A stretch of 64,000 nt of DNA from Ferruginibacter sp. (GTDB lineage: Bacteria; Bacteroidota; Bacteroidia; Chitinophagales; Chitinophagaceae). The notes under the pieces are model-generated. The model did not search any database. It was not told where the DNA came from and was given only the letters and a program-made list of their open reading frames with translations. Position 1 is the stretch's first letter, and each line of letters starts with the position of its first letter. Below, piece after piece: positions 8,784 through 16,777 of the stretch. A program made the position numbers and the translations under genes. The stretch lies in contig JAEUVU010000007.1 of NCBI GenBank assembly GCA_016786725.1, forward strand, positions 496,001 through 560,000. Reading direction: 5' to 3'.

Positions 8784-8868
8784 CACGAATTTTTCGAATT
8801 ACACTAAGTACACGAATTTTTTTGCGACTTAAAGAATTCGTGTAATTCGCCTAATTCGTGTAATAAAA
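8784..8868. repeat. Imperfect inverted repeat built from ACACGAATT words
   Basis: The left arm contains CACGAATT, CGAATTACAC and CACGAATT. The right arm reads as their reverse complements (AATTCGTGTAATTCG, AATTCGTGTAAT). The RNA would form a long hairpin between convergent nadE and the ybjQ-like gene, and could act as a two-way terminator (inference). Confidence 0.8.
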
Positions 8869-8872
8869 TAAA

Positions 8873-9205
8873 TTATATTTTCTCAACCACTACTGCCGTT
8901 CCATACGCCAGTACTTCTGTAACGCCGTTCATCACTTCATTGGCATCATAGCGCATATTGATGATGGCATTGGCGCCACGTTCGTTTGCATGCTGTACCA
9001 TTAACTGATAAGCTTCTTCACGGGTCTTTTCGCAAAGCTCTGCATAGATCGAAATCTTACCACCGAATAAAGTTTGAAAACCTCCGGCAATATTGCCAAA
9101 TATGCTACGGCTGCGTACGGTAATACCCCTGATAATGCCAAGGTGTTTTATAATGCGATATCCTTCCAAAGTATTGGATGTGGTTATTAATTGTTGGTCT
9201 ATCAT
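8873..9205 (-). CDS. YbjQ/UPF0145-family protein
   Basis: A 110-residue protein of the UPF0145 (putative heavy-metal-binding) family. The diagnostic elements are TTSNTLEGYRIIKHLGIIRGITVRSR near the N-terminus, the AREEAYQLM-like helix (here KTREEAYQLMVQHA), and ERGANAIINMRYDAN. Members form pentameric rings; the cellular role is not established. It is monocistronic. Confidence 0.92.
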   Translation of the reverse strand: MIDQQLITTSNTLEGYRIIKHLGIIRGITVRSRSIFGNIAGGFQTLFGGKISIYAELCEKTREEAYQLMVQHANERGANAIINMRYDANEVMNGVTEVLAYGTAVVVEKI

Positions 9206-9302
9206 GGTGTTTTTCTTTTAAAGTTATATTGATTTTAACAAAGATTTGCCCCCTTCATAAAAACGGCTAAATTTTTGTTCTGCATAGTTCGTATTTTGCA
9301 AA

Positions 9303-9428
9303 CCTCACCCCAACCCCTCTCCTGAAGGAGAGGGAACTGGAAGAAATAATTGAAGATCGAAGTAATAACAAATAAAACACAATCTTCTCCATAATAGCTC
9401 CTCCGCCAGCTGGCGGAGGCGGAGGGGG
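9303..9428. repeat. Two GC-rich interspersed repeat modules upstream of moxR
   Basis: The first module (9303-9334) has CCTCACCCC followed by the hairpin CCTCTCC-TGAA-GGAGAGG. The second (9400-9419) is the perfect 20-bp palindrome CCTCCGCCAGCTGGCGGAGG. Both contrast with the AT-rich surroundings. A relative of the first module lies at 42435-42478, which supports an interspersed repeat family. Confidence 0.75.
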
Positions 9429-9439
9429 CAACTAAACCT

Positions 9440-10441
9440 ATGGTTCAAACATCTGAAGACATCCGTCTGCTGAACGAAAAAATCACCCATGCATCCGGAT
9501 TTGTCACACGAATTAATGATGAATTAAGTAAAGTGATTGTTGGCCAGCAATCAATGATCGAAAGATTATTGATCGGGCTGCTTAGTAACGGCCATGTATT
9601 GCTGGAAGGAGTGCCGGGGCTTGCAAAAACACTGGCCATTAAATCGCTGTCGCAGGCTGTGCATGCCGATTTCAGCCGTATTCAATTTACACCCGACCTT
9701 TTGCCTGCCGATGTGATCGGTACCATGATCTACAACCAGGCCCGGAATGAATTCATGGTTCGTAAAGGGCCAATCTTCTCCAATTTTATTCTGGCTGATG
9801 AAATAAACAGGGCTCCTGCAAAAGTGCAGAGTGCTTTACTGGAAGCCATGCAGGAAAGGCAGGTAACCATTGGCGACACAACTTATAGACTGCCCGAACC
9901 TTTTTTGGTGCTGGCAACTCAAAATCCCATTGAGCAGGAAGGAACTTATCCATTACCCGAAGCACAGGTTGACAGGTTTATGCTGAAGGTGGTGGTGGAT
10001 TATCCCGGTAAATCAGAAGAGCAGCAGATCATCAGGCAGAATACTCTGGGCTTAAGTTCTCCCACCATAAATGCAGTTGCATCTACCAATGAAATTTTAA
10101 CGGCTAAAGAACTGGTGAGACAAGTTTACTTAGATGAAAAAGTAGAGAACTATATTTTAGACATTGTTTTTGCAACACGTTATCCTGATAAATATAATCT
10201 GCCGAAGCTAAAACCATTGATCGGTTTTGGCGGATCGCCAAGGGCAAGTATCAATTTGGCATTAGCTGCAAAAGCTTATGCATTTTTGAATAACCGTGCT
10301 TTTGTGATACCTGAAGATGTGAGAAGCATCAGTAAAGATGTTTTGCGCCACAGAATCGGTCTTACTTACGAAGCCGAGGCAGAGAACGTGAATGTAGAAC
10401 AGATAATAAACGAGATACTCAGGGTTGTAAATGTACCGTAA
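9440..10441 (+). CDS. moxR: MoxR-family AAA+ ATPase
   Basis: A 333-residue AAA+ chaperone-like ATPase. Walker A is GVPGLAKT (57-64), Walker B is FILADEINRAP (about 116-126), and sensor motifs appear in LATQNPIEQEGTYPLPEAQVDRF. MoxR proteins act with von Willebrand factor A proteins to mature or insert cofactors; in Bacteroidota they head Bat operons linked to oxidative-stress tolerance. The DUF58, BatD-like and BatA genes follow in order. Confidence 0.95.
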   Translation: MVQTSEDIRLLNEKITHASGFVTRINDELSKVIVGQQSMIERLLIGLLSNGHVLLEGVPGLAKTLAIKSLSQAVHADFSRIQFTPDLLPADVIGTMIYNQARNEFMVRKGPIFSNFILADEINRAPAKVQSALLEAMQERQVTIGDTTYRLPEPFLVLATQNPIEQEGTYPLPEAQVDRFMLKVVVDYPGKSEEQQIIRQNTLGLSSPTINAVASTNEILTAKELVRQVYLDEKVENYILDIVFATRYPDKYNLPKLKPLIGFGGSPRASINLALAAKAYAFLNNRAFVIPEDVRSISKDVLRHRIGLTYEAEAENVNVEQIINEILRVVNVP

Positions 10442-10445
10442 AAAC

Positions 10446-10552
10446 CGTTTTTCGTTTTTTGTTTCTCGTTGAAAGTATGATATTGTAAGGTCTCTTTAAA
10501 TTGTAAACAACGAGAAACAAAACAACAAGAAACCAGCAACAGGAAACAATTC
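10446..10552. repeat. Inverted repeat of GTTTCTCGTT-type words between moxR and the DUF58 gene
   Basis: GTTTCTCGTTG (10461-10471) is the exact reverse complement of CAACGAGAAAC (10508-10518). Further imperfect words surround both, with a unique spacer between the arms. The right arm reaches almost to the downstream ATG. The same word family recurs at 18531-18648. Confidence 0.8.
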
Positions 10553-11422
10553 ATGTTAACTACCGAAGAAATATTACGTAAAGTTCGTGAGCTTGAAATT
10601 AAAAGCAAGAAGATCACCACGCATTTATTTACGGGTGAGTACCATTCTGCTTTTAAAGGAAAGGGGATGAGCTTCAGGGAGGTTCGGGAATATTATGCCG
10701 GTGATGATGTTAGGTTTATTGACTGGAATGTGAGCGCCCGGTTCAACCACCCCTTCACCAAAGTTTTTGAAGAAGAACGTGAGTTGACGGTGATGCTGTT
10801 GATAGATACCAGCGCCAGCAATTTGTTTGGCACTGTTGCCCGGCAAAAAAGAGACCTTATCGTTGAAATGGCAGCCATACTCACTTTCAGCGCTATAAAT
10901 AACAATGACAAAGTGGGTGTTATTTTCTTTAGTGATAAAATAGAAAAATACATTGCTCCTAAAAAAGGCAGGCAGCATGCTTTATATATAGTGCGTGAGC
11001 TATTGACTGTTGAAGCAAAAAAGCAGGGAACTAATTTGGATGATGCTATTAAGTTTTTCAGTCGTGCTGTAAAGCAACGCAGTATTGCTTTTATTTTAAG
11101 TGATTTTCTGGCAACGGGTTATGATGATGGCCTGAAAGTAATTGGCAACAAACATGACACGATAGGCATACGTGTGTATGATAAGATGGATATGCAACTG
11201 CCAAATGCAGGATTACTCCAGTTACAGGATGCAGAAACAAATAAAACTACCTGGATTGACAGCAGTGATGAACTGGTGCGCTATAATTACCAGCAGCATT
11301 TTATGGAGCAGAGCGAATTGAGTAAAAATTATTTCAGAAAAGCAGGAGCAGAATTACTGCACGTACGTACGGATGATGATTATGTAAAGATCTTGCAAAA
11401 GTTTTTTATTAACAGAATGTAA
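10553..11422 (+). CDS. DUF58-domain protein (Bat-locus partner of MoxR)
   Basis: A 289-residue cytosolic protein. The DUF58 signature GEYHSAFKGKGMSFREVREYYAGDDVRFIDWNVSAR is present in pieces from residue 27 on, followed by a VWA-like fold with a LLIDTSASN metal-site sequence (DxSxS) and a late LSDFL strand. DUF58 proteins are thought to be MoxR substrates or adaptors. It is the second gene of the moxR operon, with the gaps on both sides filled by word-repeat hairpins. Confidence 0.93.
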   Translation: MLTTEEILRKVRELEIKSKKITTHLFTGEYHSAFKGKGMSFREVREYYAGDDVRFIDWNVSARFNHPFTKVFEEERELTVMLLIDTSASNLFGTVARQKRDLIVEMAAILTFSAINNNDKVGVIFFSDKIEKYIAPKKGRQHALYIVRELLTVEAKKQGTNLDDAIKFFSRAVKQRSIAFILSDFLATGYDDGLKVIGNKHDTIGIRVYDKMDMQLPNAGLLQLQDAETNKTTWIDSSDELVRYNYQQHFMEQSELSKNYFRKAGAELLHVRTDDDYVKILQKFFINRM

Positions 11423-11432
11423 AAGGCCGGTT

Positions 11433-11522
11433 GACTGTTGCTCGTTGCCAGTTACTCGTTTGCGAACACAGCAGACTGATTTTTTAAAAGGCCGGACAAC
11501 GAACAATGCCCAACGAACAACT
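11433..11522. repeat. Inverted repeat of CAACGAACAA words between DUF58 and BatD-like genes
   Basis: The right arm has CAACGAACAA twice (11497-11506, 11511-11520). The left arm (GTTGCTCGTTG, GTTACTCGTT) is its imperfect reverse complement. A 10-bp direct repeat AAAAGGCCGG (11421-11430 and 11486-11495) stands beside each arm. The element ends ten bases before the next ATG. Confidence 0.75.
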
Positions 11523-11531
11523 TAAAAGAGG

Positions 11532-12491
11532 ATGACGATCAAAAAGAAAAACTGGAATTTAATGCACTTCGGATTAACGATCTGTTTTTCTTTTATCATG
11601 CAATTTGCTTTTTGCCAGAAACTGCAAACCATTACCGACAGGAAAGATATTTTAATAGGAGAGCAGATAAAACTTACAATTAAGGCTCCGCTCAATGGTT
11701 TAAACAAATGGATCACTCTCCCGGATTCAATCCCGCATTTTGAAATTGTAGAAACTGCCAAACCTGATACGGTAAATTTTAAAGACGATTCCAAAGCTAT
11801 TGAGCAAACCATTACCATCACCAGTTTTGACTCGGGTAGCTGGGTGTTTCCCCCTTTGCCTGTTGAGTTTGCCGGGGTGGGAGGACAGCCATCAAAATGG
11901 GTAAATACCGATTCATTCTTAGTAAATGTTTCTTATGCTCCTGCCGACAGTACCAACCAGCTGCGTGATATAAAACCGATCATGAAGGTTTCGGTGCCGG
12001 ATCTGTTCTGGGTTTACATTGCAGGTGGTGCTGTGCTTTTGCTGATCATCATTTATATATTATACCGGCATTTTAAAAAGAAAAAGAAAGAGGCACCTGC
12101 AACACCGGTTTCAAAACTTTCGCCTTATGACGAAGCTGTGGCAGAACTGAAAAAACTTTCACAGTTTAATTTGCAGGATGCCGCTGAAATAAAACAGTAT
12201 CACATAAAACTGGCAGACATCTTTAAGAATTACCTGGGACGTAAGCAACATAAAAATCTCTTCAATAAAACAGCCGGGGAACTCTTGGTAAACGTAAAAG
12301 AACTTGGTTTGCCCGCAGAAAATATTTCAGAGCTGGCAACAGCCCTGCGATGTACAGATGCAGTGAAATTCGCCAAGTATCTTCCCTTATCAAATGAAAG
12401 TGAAGACTGCAAACATAAAATAGCAGAGGCCATTAAATTGATAGAACAAACAACGAACAACCAGCAACGAACAACCAACAGTGCTTCTTGA
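11532..12491 (+). CDS. BatD/DUF4381-like membrane protein of the Bat locus
   Basis: A 319-residue protein. It has an N-terminal signal (about residues 12-28), an extracytoplasmic BatD-like beta domain (LIGEQIKLTI onward to about residue 150), one membrane helix (about 161-178), a KKKKK stop-transfer, then a cytosolic helical domain resembling DUF4381 (LSPYDEAVAELKKL). The last dozen residues (TTNNQQRTTNSAS) are encoded by a word repeat and look appended. The stop overlaps the batA GTG start by 11 bases. It is likely an envelope partner of the VWA protein. Confidence 0.8.
   Translation: MTIKKKNWNLMHFGLTICFSFIMQFAFCQKLQTITDRKDILIGEQIKLTIKAPLNGLNKWITLPDSIPHFEIVETAKPDTVNFKDDSKAIEQTITITSFDSGSWVFPPLPVEFAGVGGQPSKWVNTDSFLVNVSYAPADSTNQLRDIKPIMKVSVPDLFWVYIAGGAVLLLIIIYILYRHFKKKKKEAPATPVSKLSPYDEAVAELKKLSQFNLQDAAEIKQYHIKLADIFKNYLGRKQHKNLFNKTAGELLVNVKELGLPAENISELATALRCTDAVKFAKYLPLSNESEDCKHKIAEAIKLIEQTTNNQQRTTNSAS
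12451..12477. repeat. Tandem CAACGAACAACCA inside the BatD-like coding sequence
   Basis: Two perfect 13-bp copies (12451-12463 and 12465-12477) are separated by one base and encode the polar C-terminal tail. The 10-bp core is identical to the intergenic copies at 11497-11520. Confidence 0.85.
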
Positions 12492-13482
12492 CTATTTTAA
12501 AAATATAACCTTCAGCCAGCAATGGGTTTTATTCTTCCTGGGGATAATACCGGCATTGATATGGTGGTATATAGCTAAAAACAATAAGCGGCAGGGTTCT
12601 ATTGTTGTTTCCGGTGTTTCTGCAAATGGCTTATCAACCTGGAAGACCGGTTTCAGGCATTTGCTTTTTGTGCTCAGGCTGCTGGCAATTGCCTGCATCA
12701 TAGTTGCCCTTGCCCGGCCCCAAACCATGTATGAAGAACAAAATGCCGAGGGTGAAGGCGTAGATATTGTTTTGTGCATTGATGTAAGCGGCAGTATGAC
12801 GGCACAGGACCTTACACCCAACCGGCTGGAAGCCGCAAAGAATGTAGCTGTTGATTTTGTAAATAAGCGATTGACAGACCGTATTGCCATTGTAATTTTT
12901 TCCGGCGAAAGCTTTACGCAATGCCCCTTAACAACCGATCATACTGTTTTAATATCTGCCATTGAAAATATACGCAACGGTTTGCTGGAAGATGGTACGG
13001 CCATCGGCAGCGGTCTGGGTACCAGTGTTGACCGCCTGCGTACCAGCAAATCAAAAAGCAAAGTGGTTATTTTATTAACCGATGGAGAAAACAACGGAGG
13101 ACTGATTGACCCCCAAACAGCCAAAGAGATCGCCAAGGCATTTCAAATAAAAGTATATACCATTGGTGTGGGCACCGAGGGCTATGCGCCACAACCGGTG
13201 AATACACCTATGGGCACGGTTACACAACAGGCCAAGGTTTCTATTGATGAAAAACTGCTGAAAGAAATTGCCAGCGAAACGGGCGGCAAATATTTCCGGG
13301 CAAAGGATAATGAAGGCCTTACCGGTATCTACGATGAAATAAACAGCCTCGAAAAATCGAAAGTAGAAATTACCAGCCGCACACGATACACAGAAAAATT
13401 CTTTCCCTTTGTAATGGCAGCACTGGCATTGATGTTTTTGGAGATGCTGATGAAGTTTATGGTGTTCAGGAAGTTTCCGTAA
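12481..13482 (+). CDS. batA: BatA-type von Willebrand factor A membrane protein
   Basis: A 333-residue protein with two N-terminal membrane helices (about 15-32 and 59-78), a VWA domain with an intact MIDAS motif (DVSGSM, D101/S103/S105; later threonine and LLTDGENNGG), and a C-terminal anchor (about 309-328). It starts at GTG 12481, overlapping the previous gene by 11 bases, which implies translational coupling. BatA proteins work with MoxR and BatB-D in Bacteroidota stress tolerance. Here batB, batC and batD do not follow; an unrelated AT-rich operon begins about 70 bases later. Confidence 0.92.
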   Translation: MLLDYFKNITFSQQWVLFFLGIIPALIWWYIAKNNKRQGSIVVSGVSANGLSTWKTGFRHLLFVLRLLAIACIIVALARPQTMYEEQNAEGEGVDIVLCIDVSGSMTAQDLTPNRLEAAKNVAVDFVNKRLTDRIAIVIFSGESFTQCPLTTDHTVLISAIENIRNGLLEDGTAIGSGLGTSVDRLRTSKSKSKVVILLTDGENNGGLIDPQTAKEIAKAFQIKVYTIGVGTEGYAPQPVNTPMGTVTQQAKVSIDEKLLKEIASETGGKYFRAKDNEGLTGIYDEINSLEKSKVEITSRTRYTEKFFPFVMAALALMFLEMLMKFMVFRKFP

Positions 13483-13550
13483 AATGTTTACTTTTAACAG
13501 TCAGGCTACCGCGACCCAAAACAGCGGAGAATCATACTAGCAGGAAGGCA

Positions 13551-14240
13551 TTATCTATACATATCTATTGATTCAATTGTGGCCAAATTGTAAATTATTG
13601 ACTTTCTTAGTTGTTCATCAATTGATATAATTTTTAATTCTTTGCTGTCACTTAAGACAAATAATTTGGAGGCAAATGCAATAGAACTTTCGATAATATG
13701 TGACGAATATAAAATAACTTCAATTTCTCTAGTTTCAACTAATTCTTTTAAAAGCGTTTCTATTTTAGATTTTATAGTAAAATCTAGACCATTAAATGGT
13801 TCGTCAAGGATTAATAGTTTTGGGTTACAAATTAAGGAACGAGCTAAAGAAATCTTGCGTTTAGTACCACCAGATAACTGAAACGGGAAGTAGTTTTCGT
13901 ATCCTTCAAGTTCAAGTTTGCTGAGAACATTTGTGTAACTATCATTTTTACATTTGATTGATTTAAGATTAGTGTTAAGCAAAATATTTTCTCTTACATT
14001 TAACCAAGGTAAAAGTAAGTCTTCTTGAAAAACATATTCAATCTCATTATTAATATAGGAGATATTAATAATGCCACTATCAGGCTTTTCAAGATGAGAA
14101 ATAATATTAAATAATGTAGTTTTTCCTTGTCCTGTCTTTCCAAAAAAACAAATAATATCACCTTTCTCTGCATTAAAACTAACATTTCTAAGTACTACAT
14201 TAGCATTATAAGATTTATTAAGATTTTCAATACAAATCAT
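13551..14240 (-). CDS. ABC transporter ATP-binding protein (NitT/TauT type)
   Basis: A 229-residue ATPase and the last gene of the five-gene operon. It has Walker A GKTGQGKTT, a Q-loop and adjoining VFQEDLLLPWLNVRENI typical of the nitrate/sulfonate/taurine uptake class, signature LSGGTKRKISLARSL, Walker B LLILDEP, and the switch histidine in SSHII. It should power import of the substrate bound by the 15782-16777 product through the 15042-15785 permease. It is AT-rich compared with the flanking chromosome. Substrate unknown. Confidence 0.9.
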   Translation of the reverse strand: MICIENLNKSYNANVVLRNVSFNAEKGDIICFFGKTGQGKTTLFNIISHLEKPDSGIINISYINNEIEYVFQEDLLLPWLNVRENILLNTNLKSIKCKNDSYTNVLSKLELEGYENYFPFQLSGGTKRKISLARSLICNPKLLILDEPFNGLDFTIKSKIETLLKELVETREIEVILYSSHIIESSIAFASKLFVLSDSKELKIISIDEQLRKSIIYNLATIESIDMYR

Positions 14241-14251
14241 TTGTGCAATTT

Positions 14252-15052
14252 TTAATCTTCTATTATGGCAAGTCTTAAGTCAGATTTCAAGTTATAAATT
14301 GACCTCACAAGAGAAGTTAAGTAATAAACCAAAAGTACACCTAATAAAATACCAAATATGCTATGCCTTTCTCTTAATAGTAAATAGCCTCTGTTAGTTA
14401 ATAAAACAAAAAGCAAAATCAGCCATAAAATAAAGCCAATTAAATGATGCTGTATAAAACGTAAAAAAAAATCTTTTATGGGCAGACTATTACCAGCCAA
14501 CTTATTGCCAACCAAAACAATACAATCCCATAAAAGAAGCAAGAAGAAAAAAAATACATTGAAACAGATTATGTTAACAAGACTAGGAAAACCCTTTATC
14601 GGAATCATGTAATTGTTAGCGGTATCGAAAGCAACACCGTAACCAACAATTGAGTCAAATGAAAGAAGATTCAAAAATTTAGGTATCCAATTGGTAAGAT
14701 TAGCTAACAACATTAAAAGAGTTAAATAAATTGCAAATCTGAAAAAGTTCTCTAAGTAAAAAAAGAATGTATTTAGTTTAGATAAATACTTGTCGAATTG
14801 CATCTTGTTGTGCTCAATTGATGCCAAAGAGAAACTCAATTTAAGGAAGTATATGGCAATTGGAAGAAAAAAGAACAATATTAAATATGAATAAACTGCA
14901 CCGGAAGTTGCGTTATCATTTACAATAATTGACATTGATTGAGATATATCGCTTTTATGTTTGACTAAGTCCAACAGAATAACAATCAAAGACATAATAA
15001 AGATTAAAGAATTTGCTAGAAAACTAATGCTAATACGCTTATTATGATTCAT
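14252..15052 (-). CDS. Unrecognised multi-pass membrane protein in ABC operon
   Basis: A 266-residue, very hydrophobic protein with about six predicted membrane spans (near residues 8-27, 52-70, 107-127, 158-180, 203-223 and 232-250) and a short charged C-terminus (SDLRLAIIED). No family motif is recognised, and the EAA loop of an ABC permease was not found. It overlaps the permease gene by 11 bases and the ATPase gene follows 11 bases later, so it is made together with the transporter. It may be an accessory transporter subunit, a second permease half, or a separate function. Strongly AT-rich. Confidence 0.75.
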   Translation of the reverse strand: MNHNKRISISFLANSLIFIMSLIVILLDLVKHKSDISQSMSIIVNDNATSGAVYSYLILFFFLPIAIYFLKLSFSLASIEHNKMQFDKYLSKLNTFFFYLENFFRFAIYLTLLMLLANLTNWIPKFLNLLSFDSIVGYGVAFDTANNYMIPIKGFPSLVNIICFNVFFFFLLLLWDCIVLVGNKLAGNSLPIKDFFLRFIQHHLIGFILWLILLFVLLTNRGYLLLRERHSIFGILLGVLLVYYLTSLVRSIYNLKSDLRLAIIED

Positions 15053-15785
15053 ATGTATATTTATTATTGATTTTTCTAGTTAAGAGAGTAAAAATAAGAA
15101 GAGAGATGTAACCAAAAACTGCAACAATAACCAACCCCCCATAAGTTCTTATAAAATTTAGTCTTTGTGAGCTATCATCAATTAGGAAACCAAGGCCACT
15201 TCCTCCAACAATAATTTCACTAGTTACTGCTCCTAATATTGAATACAGAATTGAGATTCTCAAACCGCTTATCAGAAACGGGATAGTTGAAGGAATTTTT
15301 AATTTGACAATTATATCCCTTTGAGAAGCATTGTGTATTTTAAACAGTTTGAGATATTTCTTACCGGTAAGGTTAAGGCCGTTATACACTTCAATAAAAA
15401 CCGGATAAAAACAAATCAAGAAAATAATCAGAAACTTTGTTCTGTTTGAATAGCCTAATAAAGGGATTGAAACGAATAAGGGCAAAAGCGCTGTTTTAGG
15501 TAATATCTGAGTAAAATTAATTAATGGGTTTAATAATTGGCTAGTTAGTTTGCTATAATCAAGTACAAAAGCCAATACATATCCGAATAAAACAGCCGGA
15601 ATCAAACTTTTCAAAATGATAATAAAAGTTTCGAAAGCTTCTTGACAATAATAGGTAAAATTTCCATAAATATCAAGAATAACCTCAGATGCAAGTGGAA
15701 ATGAGGATGTTTTCAAGAAATATGAGATAATTTGCCAAACAAAGAGTAACACGAAAACATAAAAAGCAAAACGAACTAGTTTCAT
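15042..15785 (-). CDS. ABC transporter permease (SsuC/TauC-like)
   Basis: A 247-residue inner-membrane permease of the BPD_transp_1 class, with about six spans. The EAA-type cytoplasmic loop is visible before the late helices (near HNASQRDIIVKLKIPSTIPFLISGLR), followed by GAVTSEIIVGGSGLGFLI, both typical of SsuC/TauC/NrtB relatives. The start overlaps the binding-protein stop by four bases (ATGA type), and its end overlaps the unknown membrane protein by 11. It pairs with the ATPase at 13551-14240. Confidence 0.9.
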   Translation of the reverse strand: MKLVRFAFYVFVLLFVWQIISYFLKTSSFPLASEVILDIYGNFTYYCQEAFETFIIILKSLIPAVLFGYVLAFVLDYSKLTSQLLNPLINFTQILPKTALLPLFVSIPLLGYSNRTKFLIIFLICFYPVFIEVYNGLNLTGKKYLKLFKIHNASQRDIIVKLKIPSTIPFLISGLRISILYSILGAVTSEIIVGGSGLGFLIDDSSQRLNFIRTYGGLVIVAVFGYISLLIFTLLTRKINNKYTYES

Positions 15786-16777
15786 TTTTGTAAAAACTTG
15801 GTAGTAAATAATTGTTCAATTGGGATATTATATTTCTCATTATTAAGTTTTTCTACTTGGCTAAGTGTTTTCTGCCAACCCTCAGTATTCATATAGCCAA
15901 TGCCAAGTTTATTGCTTAAGGAATCATAAATCATATTTTCGGTAATAGTTAATGCTAAATCAAATTCTTCTTTTGACGAATTGGGAGAATGTTTTAAAAG
16001 TGCGTTGAGTGCTCCAGTGTGATCGGTTTTTGCACGTTGTAAACTTAAAAGACAGCCCAGTATAAATTTTGTAGTAACTTCCGGATTATCTTTTGCAAAT
16101 GACTCATTTACAGCAAGCGATGTTCCATACATATCTACTCCATGATTTTTTAGGCTAATTAGATTAATTTCCTTTTTATATTTCCCTTTTATTTCAGCAG
16201 GACCATAATTGCTATAGTGCATCATTGCATCTATATTCTTATTATTCAAAATTTCATTTGGCGTTCCAACTACTGGAATTTCTTGATAATCACCTTCCCT
16301 TAAACCATTGAGTTTTAAAAATGCTTTAACTTGCGGATATACGGCACTCTTAATTATTACCCCAATTTTTTTATCTTTTAAATCTTCTATTTTGGTTATA
16401 TTCTTTTCCAAAAGAGAAAAAATTGTTACGGGGGTTTCATGATATAATGTCATTACTGCAATTAATGGAAGGCCTTTGTTTTTAGAAACAATAACATAAT
16501 CACTACTAATAAACCCAAAATTCATTTGATTATTAGCTAAGCTGGTCGCAACAATACTTGATCCTTTTGAAGGTTTATACAAAACCTTAATGTTTAAACT
16601 ATCAAAAATTCCCTTTTCGATTCCATAGAATAGAAAAGCGTTTTCAGGACCAGGAAACCAACTTAATTGTACGCTAATTTCGTCTTTGGATTTTTCTTTT
16701 TGTGGTTTAAAGAAATAGAATAAAATAAACAATATAGTTATTAACGTAACACCAATGGTAATGTGTCTTTTATTCAT
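15782..16777 (-). CDS. NMT1/SsuA-type ABC substrate-binding protein, membrane-anchored
   Basis: A 331-residue periplasmic-binding-fold protein of the NMT1/THI5-like group (PF09084). The pattern includes VQLSWFPGPENAFLFYGIEKGIF, then MNFGFISSDYVIVSK, VIIKSAVYPQV and the late GYMNTEGWQ. The N-terminal hydrophobic helix (about residues 7-23) has no lipobox cysteine and no obvious cleavage site, so the protein is probably anchored by an uncleaved helix. I use the ATG at 16777; a TTG at 16786 is also in frame. It overlaps the hydrolase gene by eight bases. Confidence 0.85.
   Translation of the reverse strand: MNKRHITIGVTLITILFILFYFFKPQKEKSKDEISVQLSWFPGPENAFLFYGIEKGIFDSLNIKVLYKPSKGSSIVATSLANNQMNFGFISSDYVIVSKNKGLPLIAVMTLYHETPVTIFSLLEKNITKIEDLKDKKIGVIIKSAVYPQVKAFLKLNGLREGDYQEIPVVGTPNEILNNKNIDAMMHYSNYGPAEIKGKYKKEINLISLKNHGVDMYGTSLAVNESFAKDNPEVTTKFILGCLLSLQRAKTDHTGALNALLKHSPNSSKEEFDLALTITENMIYDSLSNKLGIGYMNTEGWQKTLSQVEKLNNEKYNIPIEQLFTTKFLQK

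Noticed and set aside
8784..8868. CRISPR-like array
   Set aside because: Words are short, degenerate and inverted, with no regular spacers and no cas genes.
13483..13550. tRNA or integrase attachment site at the left edge of the AT-rich operon
   Set aside because: No cloverleaf, anticodon arm or T-loop consensus could be read; the sequence is unique in the window.
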